From Pirellulales bacterium (lineage in GTDB: Bacteria > Planctomycetota > Planctomycetia > Pirellulales > JACPPG01), in the NCBI GenBank assembly GCA_036490175.1, contig DASXEJ010000296.1, positions 1 to 51,269 on the forward strand: a stretch of DNA of 51,269 nt. The letters run 5' to 3'. Below are positions 22,424-32,080 of this stretch, in pieces (position 1 is the first letter of the stretch; every line of letters begins with the position of its first letter). The notes beneath the pieces are model-generated. The model had not been told where the DNA came from. It made no database searches and saw only the letters and a program-made list of their open reading frames with translations. A program made the position numbers and the translations under genes.

Positions 22424-24598
22424 CTACGATTCAATCGGCAGTCTGGCAAAGAGATCGCCCAGTTCGCGCTCGTAGTTCTTCCAACGAGCCACCGACTTTT
22501 TATAGACCGGCTGTCGAACTTGGGTAAGACTGGCCGTGCGCACAGGTCGCGCGAGTTTGTGATAGTCGAGACAGGCCGGATCCCAAGGGAGACCACACGC
22601 GCTGACCAGTCGTTTTGCCACGGATTCCAAGTCTGCTACGGTTTCTTCGTAGTCGATATGATGAACTGTCGTCGCGAGCGTGTCGTGCCAATGATCCATC
22701 AAGCGGCGGTATTGGCTGAATCGATCGACAATATATTGCGGGTCATTCGCCCAGAGAACACTGCGGAAGTCGGTCATCCAGCACGACACGGCAACGTCGC
22801 GCAAGTCGCGACGGCAATGGATGAAAACAGCCTGCGGAAATAGCGTCGCCAGAAAGCCCACATACATGTAGTTGTCCGGCATCTTGTCGATAATTCGCTC
22901 AGCACGATCGTCGATCGCGCGCAACCGCTCGAGATGCCGGTCGGCCAACGACTGAATTGTCGCGGGCTGTAAATGCGGTACACAGTCGATCGGCCAATCC
23001 GTACGCGCGAGCAGCGCAGGCATTGCCTCGAATAGCTTGCGCACCAGCCGTAACTCACCGGCGCCGTGCACGCTCGGATGACTGGCCAGCACCTGCTCGA
23101 CAAGTGTCGTGCCAGAGCGTGGCAACCCAAAGACGAACACCGGTCGGCGGCTGTCGTTTCCCGCGCCGTGCCAACGATTAAAATGCCCGCGATCAAACAC
23201 GCTGAGCAATCGATCGACAAATTGCTGATGCTCTAGCGAACTGTATTCCCGTCGCTCGCGAGTCACTTCCATCATCAGAGCGTTGGCCTGCCGCAGACAT
23301 TCCGCCGCACGGGCATAATCACTCTGCGCGTCGAGCACATGCGCCAGCGCGAACAGCAATCGAGCCCGCGGCCCGTTGCCCAATGTTTCGTCCGCGAGGC
23401 GTTCTTCGAGGGCCACCACATCCGCAGCGGGCATTTTGCCGCGCAGCAGCGTCGCCAATCGCGCGTGAGGAAGCGCGAAGCGGGGCTGCAAGGCGAGCGC
23501 CTTGCGAAAAGTCTCTTCGGCCGCGCTCAATTGGCCCAACTCTTCGTATAGCCCGCCGATATTGAGCTGCGCCATGCCGGAATCCGGTTGCAACTGCGCG
23601 GCACTGCAATAGTATCTGGCCGCATCCTCCAGGCGCCCTTGTTCCTGCAAAGCCCAGCCCATCCCAAGATGCGCTTGGACCCGTTGCGGATCGAGGGCGA
23701 GCACCCTTTCCCAGCAAGGAATGACTTCGGCAAAGTCTTCCATATCGCCGAAAAGTTCGGCCAGGCTCGTCCAGAAGTCGGCATTCGCCGGCTCTAACTC
23801 GACCGCACGTTTCAGCCAAGGCAGCGCATCGCCGTGCTTCCCTTCACGCTGCAGCACGAGCCCCAGATGAGCCTGCGATACCGCCAGATCGGGGTCGAGT
23901 CTTAGCGCTTCGAGATAAGCGGCCCGCGCCTCGACATATTTATCGGTGTTCCGCAGAACGTTGGCCAGATTGTGCTGCAGCGCGGCCACGTCGGGTTGCA
24001 GACGGACGGCCTCTCGGCAGTGGGCGAGCGCTTCTTCGGCCCCGCCTCGATCCAACAGCATCTGCCCCAGATTGCTGCGGGCCATGGCAAAGGCTGGCTC
24101 CAGCTCCACGGCACGGCTGAAGTGTTCGAATGCCTCGTCCCGCTGCCCCAGCTCGCGCAGGGCAATCGCCAGGTTGTTGTGGGCGACCGAGAAATCAGGC
24201 CGCACCGCGAGCGCGCGCCGGAAGTGCGCTGCCGACTCCTCGTGCCGCTGCATGCCTTGCAGGGCCGCTCCTAAATTGCAATGCGCTTCCGCGTAATTTG
24301 GGCTTAACAGCAGCGCGGTCCGGCAACAGCCGGCCGCTCGTTCGAATTGGCCGCGGGCGCGGTACGCTTCAGCAAGATTGGCGTGAAACGCCGGAGCATT
24401 GGGGCGCAACGCCACGGCGCGGCCGATCAACTCGATGGCCTGCGCGTTGTCTCCCTGCTGGTGATGCGCCACACCCAAGAGGTGCAACGCCTCGGCGTTT
24501 TCCGGCTCGCGTGAGAGCACCGCCTGATACAGCCTGACCGCCTGCTCAAGCTGCCCCGAGCGATGCATCTCCATGGCGGTAGACAAAGCGTTTTGCAT
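22424..24598 (-). CDS. TPR-repeat protein with C-terminal sulfotransferase domain
   Basis: The 724-residue protein has about twelve consecutive TPR units (residues about 5-430; pattern such as AEALHLLGVAHHQQGDNAQA) and a C-terminal sulfotransferase domain. The PAPS-binding loop is FGLPRSGTTLVEQ (about 490-502) and the 3'-phosphate site is IHCRRDLRDVAVSCW. Such fusions transfer sulfate from PAPS to proteins or glycans, with the TPR part holding the substrate. Sulfation of tyrosine or of exopolysaccharide would fit a planctomycete, but neither is shown. No signal peptide is seen. No clear ribosome binding site precedes the ATG at 24596-24598; another Met lies nine codons downstream. Confidence 0.88.
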   Translation of the reverse strand: MQNALSTAMEMHRSGQLEQAVRLYQAVLSREPENAEALHLLGVAHHQQGDNAQAIELIGRAVALRPNAPAFHANLAEAYRARGQFERAAGCCRTALLLSPNYAEAHCNLGAALQGMQRHEESAAHFRRALAVRPDFSVAHNNLAIALRELGQRDEAFEHFSRAVELEPAFAMARSNLGQMLLDRGGAEEALAHCREAVRLQPDVAALQHNLANVLRNTDKYVEARAAYLEALRLDPDLAVSQAHLGLVLQREGKHGDALPWLKRAVELEPANADFWTSLAELFGDMEDFAEVIPCWERVLALDPQRVQAHLGMGWALQEQGRLEDAARYYCSAAQLQPDSGMAQLNIGGLYEELGQLSAAEETFRKALALQPRFALPHARLATLLRGKMPAADVVALEERLADETLGNGPRARLLFALAHVLDAQSDYARAAECLRQANALMMEVTRERREYSSLEHQQFVDRLLSVFDRGHFNRWHGAGNDSRRPVFVFGLPRSGTTLVEQVLASHPSVHGAGELRLVRKLFEAMPALLARTDWPIDCVPHLQPATIQSLADRHLERLRAIDDRAERIIDKMPDNYMYVGFLATLFPQAVFIHCRRDLRDVAVSCWMTDFRSVLWANDPQYIVDRFSQYRRLMDHWHDTLATTVHHIDYEETVADLESVAKRLVSACGLPWDPACLDYHKLARPVRTASLTQVRQPVYKKSVARWKNYERELGDLFARLPIES

Positions 24599-24911
24599 CG
24601 GACAAGATTTCGGGCAGACTAGCGGAGCATGATACAACGCGAGCTTCCATCATGTGTTGCGCGGGGCGAGTAGGCAAGCGCGCACCACGTGACGTAATGG
24701 CAGACGCTGGCCTTGCCGCGGCTTGATAACTGCGACAAGTTCAACGAGTCGTCCGCGGTTAGTGCCTTGTCAACGCTTAAATTTCGGGTTCGGGTGCCAT
24801 GGCCACGCTCGTCGTGGCCATGCCGAAGCATCCTGAGAATGCGTACTTGCAGAAGGAGCATGCTCACGCAAGCGTGAGCATGGCACCCTAACATTTGGAT
24901 TTAAGGCAGCA
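24599..24911. other. Intergenic region with a MITE-like element
   Basis: This 313-base gap contains the palindromic element at 24792-24888 and no gene. Confidence 0.5.
24792..24888. mobile_element. MITE/REP-like palindromic element, 97 bp
   Basis: Perfect 10-bp terminal inverted repeats (GGGTGCCATG at 24792-24801, CATGGCACCC at 24879-24888) frame two internal hairpins: a 10-bp stem CATGGCCACG/CGTGGCCATG (24798-24822) and an 11-bp stem CATGCTCACGC/GCGTGAGCATG (24859-24882). CTTAAAT (24776-24782) and ATTTAAG (24899-24905) form an outer inverted repeat at similar distance on both sides. No coding capacity exists, so it would need a transposase in trans. Confidence 0.65.
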
Positions 24912-27900
24912 CTAGCCCCCGCCTCGGCTGATGGCCAGTGCGTCGAGCAGATCTTCTTCCAACGCCGAGGCGTGTTCTGCGACGGCCCGTTGAACCTTGG
25001 CCGGTGCCTGCGCATACGCCGAAGATACGCCGTTGGCGAGGACGCCCAGCAGCCGCAACCTGTGCGAAGCGTCGATCCCGGCCGCCGTGTCGGTCGCGAA
25101 AACTGTATCGACCGCAGCGCCAGTGAGCGTTGTCCCCTGGCCCAAGAAAGACGCCGTGTGATCCACGGGCGCGGGACTCGAAAGTGCTGCGCTCGATAGT
25201 GCCGCAACACTCGGCATCGAATTGGTTGCCAGTGCTGCTTGCAGCGCCGGGGGCGATACACCGGCGGCGAGCGCGCTCAGACTCGCACCGTTCTCTCCGC
25301 TGCCTGATCCCCCGCCGGCCGGCAGTTTAGCCAGCCAGTGCGTCGCGATGGTATTAATGTCCAGACCGTTGATGATGTCATCGCCGTTGGAATCACCCAT
25401 TACTCGTCCGACGTGCAGCCAATTGGTGGCTATCAGGTTGATATCCAATCCATTGACGATTCCGTTCTGAGTTACATCGCCTGGCAAAACGTTGAAATGG
25501 AAGTTGAAATCACCCCCTGCCGTGCCATTGCCGGAAGGATAGCTGCTGGTGCCGTCGGTCCATTCGCCATCTAGACCAGTGCCGATCGCATCCGTGACGG
25601 CCGACGCGCCCGTGGACTTCAAGTCCACGTGTAACCGGTCCGTTCCGATTGATCCGGCGACGGTCCAAGTGCCCGTGTGCGTGACTGAGTTGTAACTAAA
25701 GCCGGTGATCGAATAACTGGCCACGTTCACGCCTGTCAGCGCCAGACTGGCCTGCGAGACATTTACGTCTTCGTTGAACGTGATCTGGATCTGATTCAAG
25801 TTGCTCCAGGGAAGCGCCGCGGTCTGCGCCGCAGAACCAACCGGAATCGCATAGCCCAAACCGTTTCCATCGCCGGCCGTAGTCAACGCCGACAGATACG
25901 CCGCTGACCAACTACTACCCGCCACTTGCACACCCATCACCTGCGGCGTCGCCGTGGTTCCTCCCGACGTCACATTGAACGCGCCGACCGAGGTGCCCGT
26001 CAGCCCCGCGGCGACGACATTCAGCGTGTAGCCCGTACCTACTTTGTGCAGTGCCAGGCCGCTGAACGTCGCCACGCCATGCACGGCCGCAAGAGTAACT
26101 GTTCCTGACAGAGTGCTGCCGCCCGGATTATTACCGAGCGACACCGTGATCTGACCGTTGTAAGTGGGATCGACATCGTTGTTGGCATCCTCGGCATCGA
26201 CCTCGATCGTGAAGGTAGATCCCGCCGTTACGCTCGACGGTTGCACGACAACGGCCGCGTGCGTGGATGGCTGCGAAGTAGTGACCGCGCCACCAATCGA
26301 GTAAAAGCCGGACCCGGCGGCCATACCGTCGGCGCTCGGCAGCCCGAAGCCCGCATCGCCTCCATCGTCCCCGTCATCTCCGTCGTCGCCGTCGTCTCCG
26401 TCGGATCCGTCAGCAGCGCTTGGCCCACTGGTAATCCCACCTGGTACCCCACCATGGCCACCCTGACCGCCATCGCCCCCGTCTCCAGCGTCGCCTCCGT
26501 CTCCACCATTTCCCGAGGCGCCCCCGAGCGCGCCGAGGCCGGCATTCAACGATCCGCTATAGGTGGTTCCGCTTCCGATGCTGAGTTGGCCGCTGGCCAT
26601 GTAGATACTGCCGCCGAGCGATTTACCAGCACCTCCGGCGCCGTTGCCCGATCCAGCCTCGCCGCCATCGCCACCGTCGCCACCATCGGAGCCGTCTCCG
26701 CCATCACCTCCAGGCCCCCCGACACCGCCGTTGTGGTACAGGAATGTCGTCGCGCCAACACCTCCTCCACCACCATCACCGCCGTCGCCTCCTCCGCCAC
26801 CGGCGCCTCCGCCACCGCCATCGCCGCCAGGCGCACCGATACCGGCCTGGCCGCCATTGGCCGAGTTGTCATGCAGCGAGACATTATTCAGCGTGACTGT
26901 GCCGGCGAGAATCGCGATACCTCCGCCGGTGGCGTCACCGCCGAAGCCACCGGGTCCGCCGTCTCCACCATCGCCGCCGCCGCCGCCGCCCCCGCCATCG
27001 ACACCAGCTCCACCATCACCCCCCTGCCCTCCGTGGCCGGCGCCGGCCCCTGCGTCGTTCGACCCGCCCGAACCGCCGCCCCCGCCAGCGCCACCCGCTC
27101 CTCCGTCGCCGCCACCGCCACCATCTCCGCCGCCGCCGCCGCCGCCGCCCGCTCCGCCGACGCCGCCGTGCGCGGGATCACCGGCGATCTCTGCGTTCGT
27201 AACAATAAATGATCCGCCGTCCACAAAAATGCCTGCGCCGGCGCCACTGCCACCATTCCCTCCGGAGCCGCCGTCGCCCCCTTTACCGGCGTCGTTCCCA
27301 TCGGCGCCCGCGGAGCCGTCGCCACCATCGCCGCCGTCTCCGCCGTCACCATTTCCGCTGGGAAGGACGACGAATCCTCCAGCTTCTCCACCGCTTCCGC
27401 CGTTGCCGCCTTCTCCTCCACCACCCCCTGAGCCGCCATCACCGCCGTCGCCTCCGTCGGCGCCATCGCCACCTGCTCCGGCCCAAGCGAAGTTCGTGTC
27501 AACGACGCCGCCGGTCATTGAAGAAACGGTGCCGGCCTGCAGGAAGATTCCGCCCCCCTTGGCGTTTCCTCCGTCGCCTCCACCACCGCCATCGCCGGCG
27601 TCGGCGCCCTGACCGCCGCCAGCCCCTGATGATCCATTCCCGCCCTTACCGCCGTGACCTCCTGCACCTGCGGGATAGGAATGAGCCCCGCCACCACCAG
27701 CGAGAATGCCGGTGATGCCGCCGTCGCCGCCATGTCCGCCATTCCCCCCATCGCCACCCGCGCCGCCGTCGCCGCCGTCGCCCCCTGCGAGTGCGCCTCC
27801 GCCGGCAGCCGCTCCTCCTGCGCCCCCCGCACCAGCGAATGTGGAATTGAACATCACGTTCGAGTTTTGCATCGTGAGTTGGCCGGCGTTGATATAAATG

Positions 27901-28793
27901 CCGCCGCCACTGGCATCGCCTCCCTTGCCGCCGTCACCACCGATGCCGGCCGCGCGCCCAGCATCCCCTCCGGCGCTGCCGGCCGAGCCATCTCCGCCGT
28001 CGCCGCCATCGCCGCCGCGTGCAGCATGCGTGCCCTCGTGATCTTCCCCCTCGGTTCCCTCGTCACCGTCGCTGCCTTGGCCCCCAGACGCTGCTGTAGT
28101 CCCCACGAAACCCGCACTGGCGCCCGCACCGCCGTTGCCTGCTTGGGCGGCGTTGTCATGAATGAATGAATTGTTGCTGAGATTCAGCGTGCCCGACGCC
28201 ACGTAGATACCACCGCCACTGGCGTTCTGGCCATCGTGGCCGTTCTGTCCATCGAATCCGGCGATGCCATCGGCGCCGTCGACGCCTACCGCCTGGTTAT
28301 TCCCCACATCGACGTTGCTGAGCGTCACCTGCCCGCCATCAACGAGGATACCGCCCCCCAAGACATCCGCGCCGCCGACTTGTCCGCTATCGGTGGCATA
28401 CCCATGTTCGATTCCGAGGTCTTTCAAAACCACGGTCATGTTGGCGTTGGGGGTGCTGAGAATCTCCATCACCCGGGTGGCCAGCGCGCCATCAATCGTG
28501 GTCTGATCGGGCGCGATACCGACGATGTTTAACGTCTTGCTGTGGACCGTGGCGCTCGAATCTTGAATCAACAATTCGCCGCTAGCCGCGCTCAACCCAT
28601 AGGTGCCGGCCGAGAGATTGATGGTGTTCGTCGCATCGCCGTTCGAGGCGGCGCTACTAATATCGGCGCGGAGGGTGCCGATATCACCTGCGGCAAAAAC
28701 AGCCAGCACACGTCGCCCTTCGAGCGGCTCAAACCGCAGGATGCGCTGACGATTGGCTCGATTCGTATGGCGTGTACGTTTGGCAGGCCGCAT
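24912..28793 (-). CDS. Giant glycine-rich surface protein with dockerin, PE_PGRS-like
   Basis: The 1293-residue product begins MRPAKRTRHTNRANRQRILR followed by RFEPLEGRRVLAV, the N-terminal export-type signature common on planctomycete giant proteins. Residues about 40-200 form beta-helix strands. About 200-850 is dominated by GGxGGxGG tracts (GGDGGDGGDG, GGAGGAAAGG) broken at intervals by GGGIYI/ASG-type beta-helix turns, so it resembles mycobacterial PE_PGRS by convergence. A BIG/cadherin-like part follows, then a dockerin pair (VTQNGIVNGLDINLIATNW and DSNGDDIINGLDINTIATHW) with calcium-loop residues. GGGGG precedes the ATG at 28791-28793. Role: probably a surface or matrix protein; dockerin partners (cohesins) are not in this window. 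The reverse strand shows long proline-rich shadow frames. Confidence 0.85.
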   Translation of the reverse strand: MRPAKRTRHTNRANRQRILRFEPLEGRRVLAVFAAGDIGTLRADISSAASNGDATNTINLSAGTYGLSAASGELLIQDSSATVHSKTLNIVGIAPDQTTIDGALATRVMEILSTPNANMTVVLKDLGIEHGYATDSGQVGGADVLGGGILVDGGQVTLSNVDVGNNQAVGVDGADGIAGFDGQNGHDGQNASGGGIYVASGTLNLSNNSFIHDNAAQAGNGGAGASAGFVGTTAASGGQGSDGDEGTEGEDHEGTHAARGGDGGDGGDGSAGSAGGDAGRAAGIGGDGGKGGDASGGGIYINAGQLTMQNSNVMFNSTFAGAGGAGGAAAGGGALAGGDGGDGGAGGDGGNGGHGGDGGITGILAGGGGAHSYPAGAGGHGGKGGNGSSGAGGGQGADAGDGGGGGDGGNAKGGGIFLQAGTVSSMTGGVVDTNFAWAGAGGDGADGGDGGDGGSGGGGGEGGNGGSGGEAGGFVVLPSGNGDGGDGGDGGDGSAGADGNDAGKGGDGGSGGNGGSGAGAGIFVDGGSFIVTNAEIAGDPAHGGVGGAGGGGGGGGDGGGGGDGGAGGAGGGGGSGGSNDAGAGAGHGGQGGDGGAGVDGGGGGGGGDGGDGGPGGFGGDATGGGIAILAGTVTLNNVSLHDNSANGGQAGIGAPGGDGGGGGAGGGGGDGGDGGGGGVGATTFLYHNGGVGGPGGDGGDGSDGGDGGDGGEAGSGNGAGGAGKSLGGSIYMASGQLSIGSGTTYSGSLNAGLGALGGASGNGGDGGDAGDGGDGGQGGHGGVPGGITSGPSAADGSDGDDGDDGDDGDDGGDAGFGLPSADGMAAGSGFYSIGGAVTTSQPSTHAAVVVQPSSVTAGSTFTIEVDAEDANNDVDPTYNGQITVSLGNNPGGSTLSGTVTLAAVHGVATFSGLALHKVGTGYTLNVVAAGLTGTSVGAFNVTSGGTTATPQVMGVQVAGSSWSAAYLSALTTAGDGNGLGYAIPVGSAAQTAALPWSNLNQIQITFNEDVNVSQASLALTGVNVASYSITGFSYNSVTHTGTWTVAGSIGTDRLHVDLKSTGASAVTDAIGTGLDGEWTDGTSSYPSGNGTAGGDFNFHFNVLPGDVTQNGIVNGLDINLIATNWLHVGRVMGDSNGDDIINGLDINTIATHWLAKLPAGGGSGSGENGASLSALAAGVSPPALQAALATNSMPSVAALSSAALSSPAPVDHTASFLGQGTTLTGAAVDTVFATDTAAGIDASHRLRLLGVLANGVSSAYAQAPAKVQRAVAEHASALEEDLLDALAISRGGG

Positions 28794-29062
28794 AGTTACC
28801 CCCGGCAACGCGAAGATAGTGCTACGGACGCGCGAAATACGCGCGCAGGCAAATCCGGACTGGCGGGGGGCGCACCCCCCATAACTGCGGAAAATCGTAA
28901 AGGCCACGTCCGCTAAACGCAAGGGAAATCACCGCCGGACGAAAGGTCTTCGTTCGACAAAGGATGTTTTCCAGCGGATTCCGTCCGACGTTCGTTTGTG
29001 GCGCGTCGTGCCAAACGGTACCGGTAAGCCGGCGTGGGGGAAAACAGAATTCTCGACCAAGA

Positions 29063-29296
29063 TTACGGCAAAACCGCCTTGGCGATTAGTAGCCCATAAA
29101 GCGCTACCGTAATCGCGGCGTTAAAGAACATGCAAGTCCAATATAGACGTGGACTTTCGTCCCGATGCGCCGTGCCGATTGAAGTCCAAGGAATTGAGCA
29201 GCTGCCTCGACCGTAGTCGCGCGTTACATGCAGCGTTTGTGCGATGGCAACTAAAGCAATCGCGGCGCAAAGAATCGCCTCTCCTGGATCATTCAT
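29063..29296 (-). CDS. Small membrane protein with two helices
   Basis: The 77-residue product has two hydrophobic helices, AILCAAIALVAIAQTL (about 7-22) and MFFNAAITVALYGLLIAKAVL (about 56-76), separated by a polar loop. Codon use fits a real gene. GCGGGA lies about ten bases before the ATG at 29294-29296. No family is recognised. It stands alone between two divergent giant genes. Confidence 0.6.
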   Translation of the reverse strand: MNDPGEAILCAAIALVAIAQTLHVTRDYGRGSCSIPWTSIGTAHRDESPRLYWTCMFFNAAITVALYGLLIAKAVLP

Positions 29297-29792
29297 TTCG
29301 TATCATCCCGCCGCTCTTTCGATCAATTCGTTGCTCGTCCATGCCCACTCATCGGCGAGACTTGCTCGCGCGGTTTCCGTCACGCAATGCCCGCTGAGCT
29401 CGACTCACCGCGTTTGAACCGAGGGCGCGCTTGACGAAGCCCAACACACAATCGCCCTATGCGCGTTGAACGAGCGATCAACCTCAGACGACCACCTGAA
29501 ACGACACACGTGACCGGACCAATGTCATCGTCATCTTCCAAAAATGAACGTTCTGTTAGAAAAGGTCGGGCAGTAAATGCCCGCGCCTGAGTCTAGTTGG
29601 TTCGTCGACGCGCACCCCCCGATGGCGCCAAAGTTAAATTTCCAAAAAACGGCCTTTCTTGATTGATCAGATCGAACATGCCCGCTAGCCTCGTTGAGTA
29701 CGGGTGGAGAGGCACCGATCGATTCGGTTCTGCCACCTACGGGGCACGGATGAAACGTCGAACGCACCCCCGCTAGGTCAAAGGAGCCGCTA
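29297..29792. other. Intergenic region upstream of the PEP-CTERM gene
   Basis: No supported gene here. The region presumably carries the promoter of the glycine-rich PEP-CTERM gene, but I see no clear promoter or operator. Confidence 0.4.
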
Positions 29793-31901
29793 ATGATTCG
29801 GAAAACGAAATATCTCTTAGCCCGATTGGGCACGGTGGCAGTGTGCGCCAGCATGCTCACCTTCAGTCTGCCCACCAGATCGTCCGCAACGACGATCACT
29901 CTCGACACCACCAATGGTCTGATCAACGGATCGGCAACCAACACGATCAATGGTGTCACGGTCAGCTACACAGGCACTTCGGCTGGCGTCGCTGATTTCA
30001 CCGTCTACGGTGATCTCGATCTTCTTTCGACCGACACCCTTACCGCGATCGGCAACAACGGCGTCGATTTGATCGTTGGCAACAACGTCAACATCGCCTC
30101 GGGCGCAAATGTCAGCATCACGCCGGGAACTGCCGGTGGCGGCGGCGGCGCGAGCGGTGGATCAGGCGGCAACGCCGGTGCCGGAGGCACTTCGGGCGGC
30201 GGCGGCACGACAGCCGGCAGTAACTCGGGCGGCGTCACGGGCGCCGTGGGCGCGGGCGGCCCCAGCGGCGGTGGCGGATCGGCAGGATCGAATCCATCCG
30301 GCACCGGAGGCAACGGTTCCCAAGCAGCCGCGGGGGGCGGTGGCGGAGGGGGCGGAAACACGACCACTCACGTCACAGCGGGTAATGGTGGCAGCGGCGC
30401 CGTAGGTTCGAGCGGAGGAAACGGAGGTTCAGGGCTAGCCGGCTCTACTGGGTCGGCCGGCGGGCTGGGACTTAATACTGTCAGTGGTGGTGGCGCGGCG
30501 GGTACTGCTGCCGGCACTGCAACGGGCGGCACGGGCGCCGCCGGTGGTTCGTCCGGAACCGCCGGAACTCACAGCGGCAACGTGGGTGGCGGTGGCGGTG
30601 GCGGTTCGACACCAACCGCACTTGGCGTGGCTCCCTCGGGCGGCGCCGGTGGTGGTGGATCCAATACAGGCGGAAACACTCTGATCCTGACCGGCGGCAG
30701 CGCCGGCGGTTCAGGCGCCGGAGGCACGGGCGGCGCAGGCGGTGGCGGAGGTGGCAGCGGCGGCGGAGGTGGTGGCGGAGGCGGACATAACGGAGTGTCG
30801 CTCGGTAATTCCGGCGGTGGTGGTGGCGGTGGCGGTGAAGGCGGCGCTGGCGGAACGGGCGGCCAAGGTGGCTCCGGCGGCAGCGGTGGTGCCGGCGGCG
30901 CGGGCGGTGGTGCGTTCCAGATCAATGCTCTCGGCGCGGTGAACGTCGGCAGTACGATTGTCGCCCAAGGGGGTAACGGCGGGGCAGGAACAGCCGGCGG
31001 TTCAGGCTCAGGCGGCAGTGCCGGCGCGGCAGGCGGAGCAGGTGGAACGGGGAATCATCAAGGAGCAGGCACCGGGGGCAACGGCGGCGCCGGGGGGACA
31101 GGCGGCTCCGGTAGCGACGGCGGCTCGGGCGGCATCGGCGGCACGGGCGGTGGTGGCGCTGGTGGAACCGTGGCCTTGTTCGGCACCACCGTGAATGGCG
31201 CCGGCAGCGTGGACGTCTCCGGAGGTGCTGGCGGCAACGCGGGTGGTGGTGGCCGCTTTATCCTGGGTTCGAATCTAGGCAGCATTTCCAGCGTGGGCGC
31301 TGCGAACACACCCACAACGGTCGGCTCGCAAGATTCCAATCCGTTTGTCGGAAGTTCGACGCCCTTCGTCCCCAACCTTCCCACAGTCGGTTCAGAAATC
31401 TACGGGCTTACGAGCCTCACGGCCTCTGGTCTCTATGGCAGCCTGCCGGCCACGGACGTCAACGGCGTGTCGCTCGCCAGTGCCGCGGGAGCACTCTTCC
31501 GCACCGGCGCTTCGGTCCTGGGACCAAGTTTCGCGGGCTACGACGCCTTGCTGTATATCAATCTGACCGGCAATGCCGCGAGCAATCCGGAGTTCACGAT
31601 CGACGGTGCGTTGCAGCAGCTATTGAGCCGCGGTTGGGCGAACAACACGGCCTTCGGCGGCAGCGGCCCTGTGACTTTGTCGTCACTCGCCGGTGGTGCG
31701 GTCTACGGAACGCTGGTCCCGACCGGCACCACGGCAAGTCCGCAGATCGAGTTGACGATCGGCGCCACGACCTTTTCGGCCGCGGGTTCCGCCCTGGGCG
31801 CGGACGGCCAGGCGTTGTACGTCACGCCGGAACCGTACACCTGGCTGCTGTTGCCAGGTGGCCTATACCCACTGCCGATCGGGCGACGTCGGCGGAAGTA
31901 G
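29793..31901 (+). CDS. Exported glycine-rich PEP-CTERM protein
   Basis: The 702-residue product has a signal peptide (LARLGTVAVCASMLTFSLPT) and a beta-rich start, then about 350 residues of GGxGG/GGSGGNAG repeats (about 112-490), a small globular part (about 490-670) and the tail TPEPYTWLLLPGGLYPLPIG plus RRRRK: a PEP-CTERM motif followed by a weakly hydrophobic helix and a basic end. It is probably exported, then processed by an exosortase. AAAGGAG lies six bases before the ATG. It is divergent from the dockerin protein, and both share glycine-rich composition but not their ends. A terminator follows (31960-32001). Function beyond surface or matrix is unknown. Confidence 0.85.
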   Translation: MIRKTKYLLARLGTVAVCASMLTFSLPTRSSATTITLDTTNGLINGSATNTINGVTVSYTGTSAGVADFTVYGDLDLLSTDTLTAIGNNGVDLIVGNNVNIASGANVSITPGTAGGGGGASGGSGGNAGAGGTSGGGGTTAGSNSGGVTGAVGAGGPSGGGGSAGSNPSGTGGNGSQAAAGGGGGGGGNTTTHVTAGNGGSGAVGSSGGNGGSGLAGSTGSAGGLGLNTVSGGGAAGTAAGTATGGTGAAGGSSGTAGTHSGNVGGGGGGGSTPTALGVAPSGGAGGGGSNTGGNTLILTGGSAGGSGAGGTGGAGGGGGGSGGGGGGGGGHNGVSLGNSGGGGGGGGEGGAGGTGGQGGSGGSGGAGGAGGGAFQINALGAVNVGSTIVAQGGNGGAGTAGGSGSGGSAGAAGGAGGTGNHQGAGTGGNGGAGGTGGSGSDGGSGGIGGTGGGGAGGTVALFGTTVNGAGSVDVSGGAGGNAGGGGRFILGSNLGSISSVGAANTPTTVGSQDSNPFVGSSTPFVPNLPTVGSEIYGLTSLTASGLYGSLPATDVNGVSLASAAGALFRTGASVLGPSFAGYDALLYINLTGNAASNPEFTIDGALQQLLSRGWANNTAFGGSGPVTLSSLAGGAVYGTLVPTGTTASPQIELTIGATTFSAAGSALGADGQALYVTPEPYTWLLLPGGLYPLPIGRRRRK

Positions 31902-31959
31902 TATGACCGACGCTCGCATGACCGAACTCCGTCAGTCGCGCCAGACCGTTCAGATTCGC

Positions 31960-32001
31960 AACCGGGGTATGTCCTATCGCGGACTACCCCGGTTCTTTTT
32001 T
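31960..32001 (+). terminator. Rho-independent terminator
   Basis: A 10-bp perfect stem AACCGGGGTA/TACCCCGGTT (31960-31969 with 31985-31994) with a 15-base loop is followed by CTTTTTT. It ends the PEP-CTERM transcript, which would otherwise run into the convergent gene at 32081. Confidence 0.9.
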
Positions 32002-32080
32002 GCGCGCTGCTCTGCGGCGCATCGACACGGCGCGCGTGTTGGGCACTCAGCAGGCGTCGATTCGGCACGCAGCACGTGTA

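Noticed and set aside
26644..27612. Long proline-rich plus-strand frame (PPSPPSPP repeats)
   Set aside because: It is the mirror of the glycine-rich repeats of the dockerin protein on the minus strand; it has no start site and only reflects codon bias.
26300..28100. CRISPR-like repetitive DNA
   Set aside because: The repetition is codon-level glycine-rich coding sequence without constant repeats and unique spacers.
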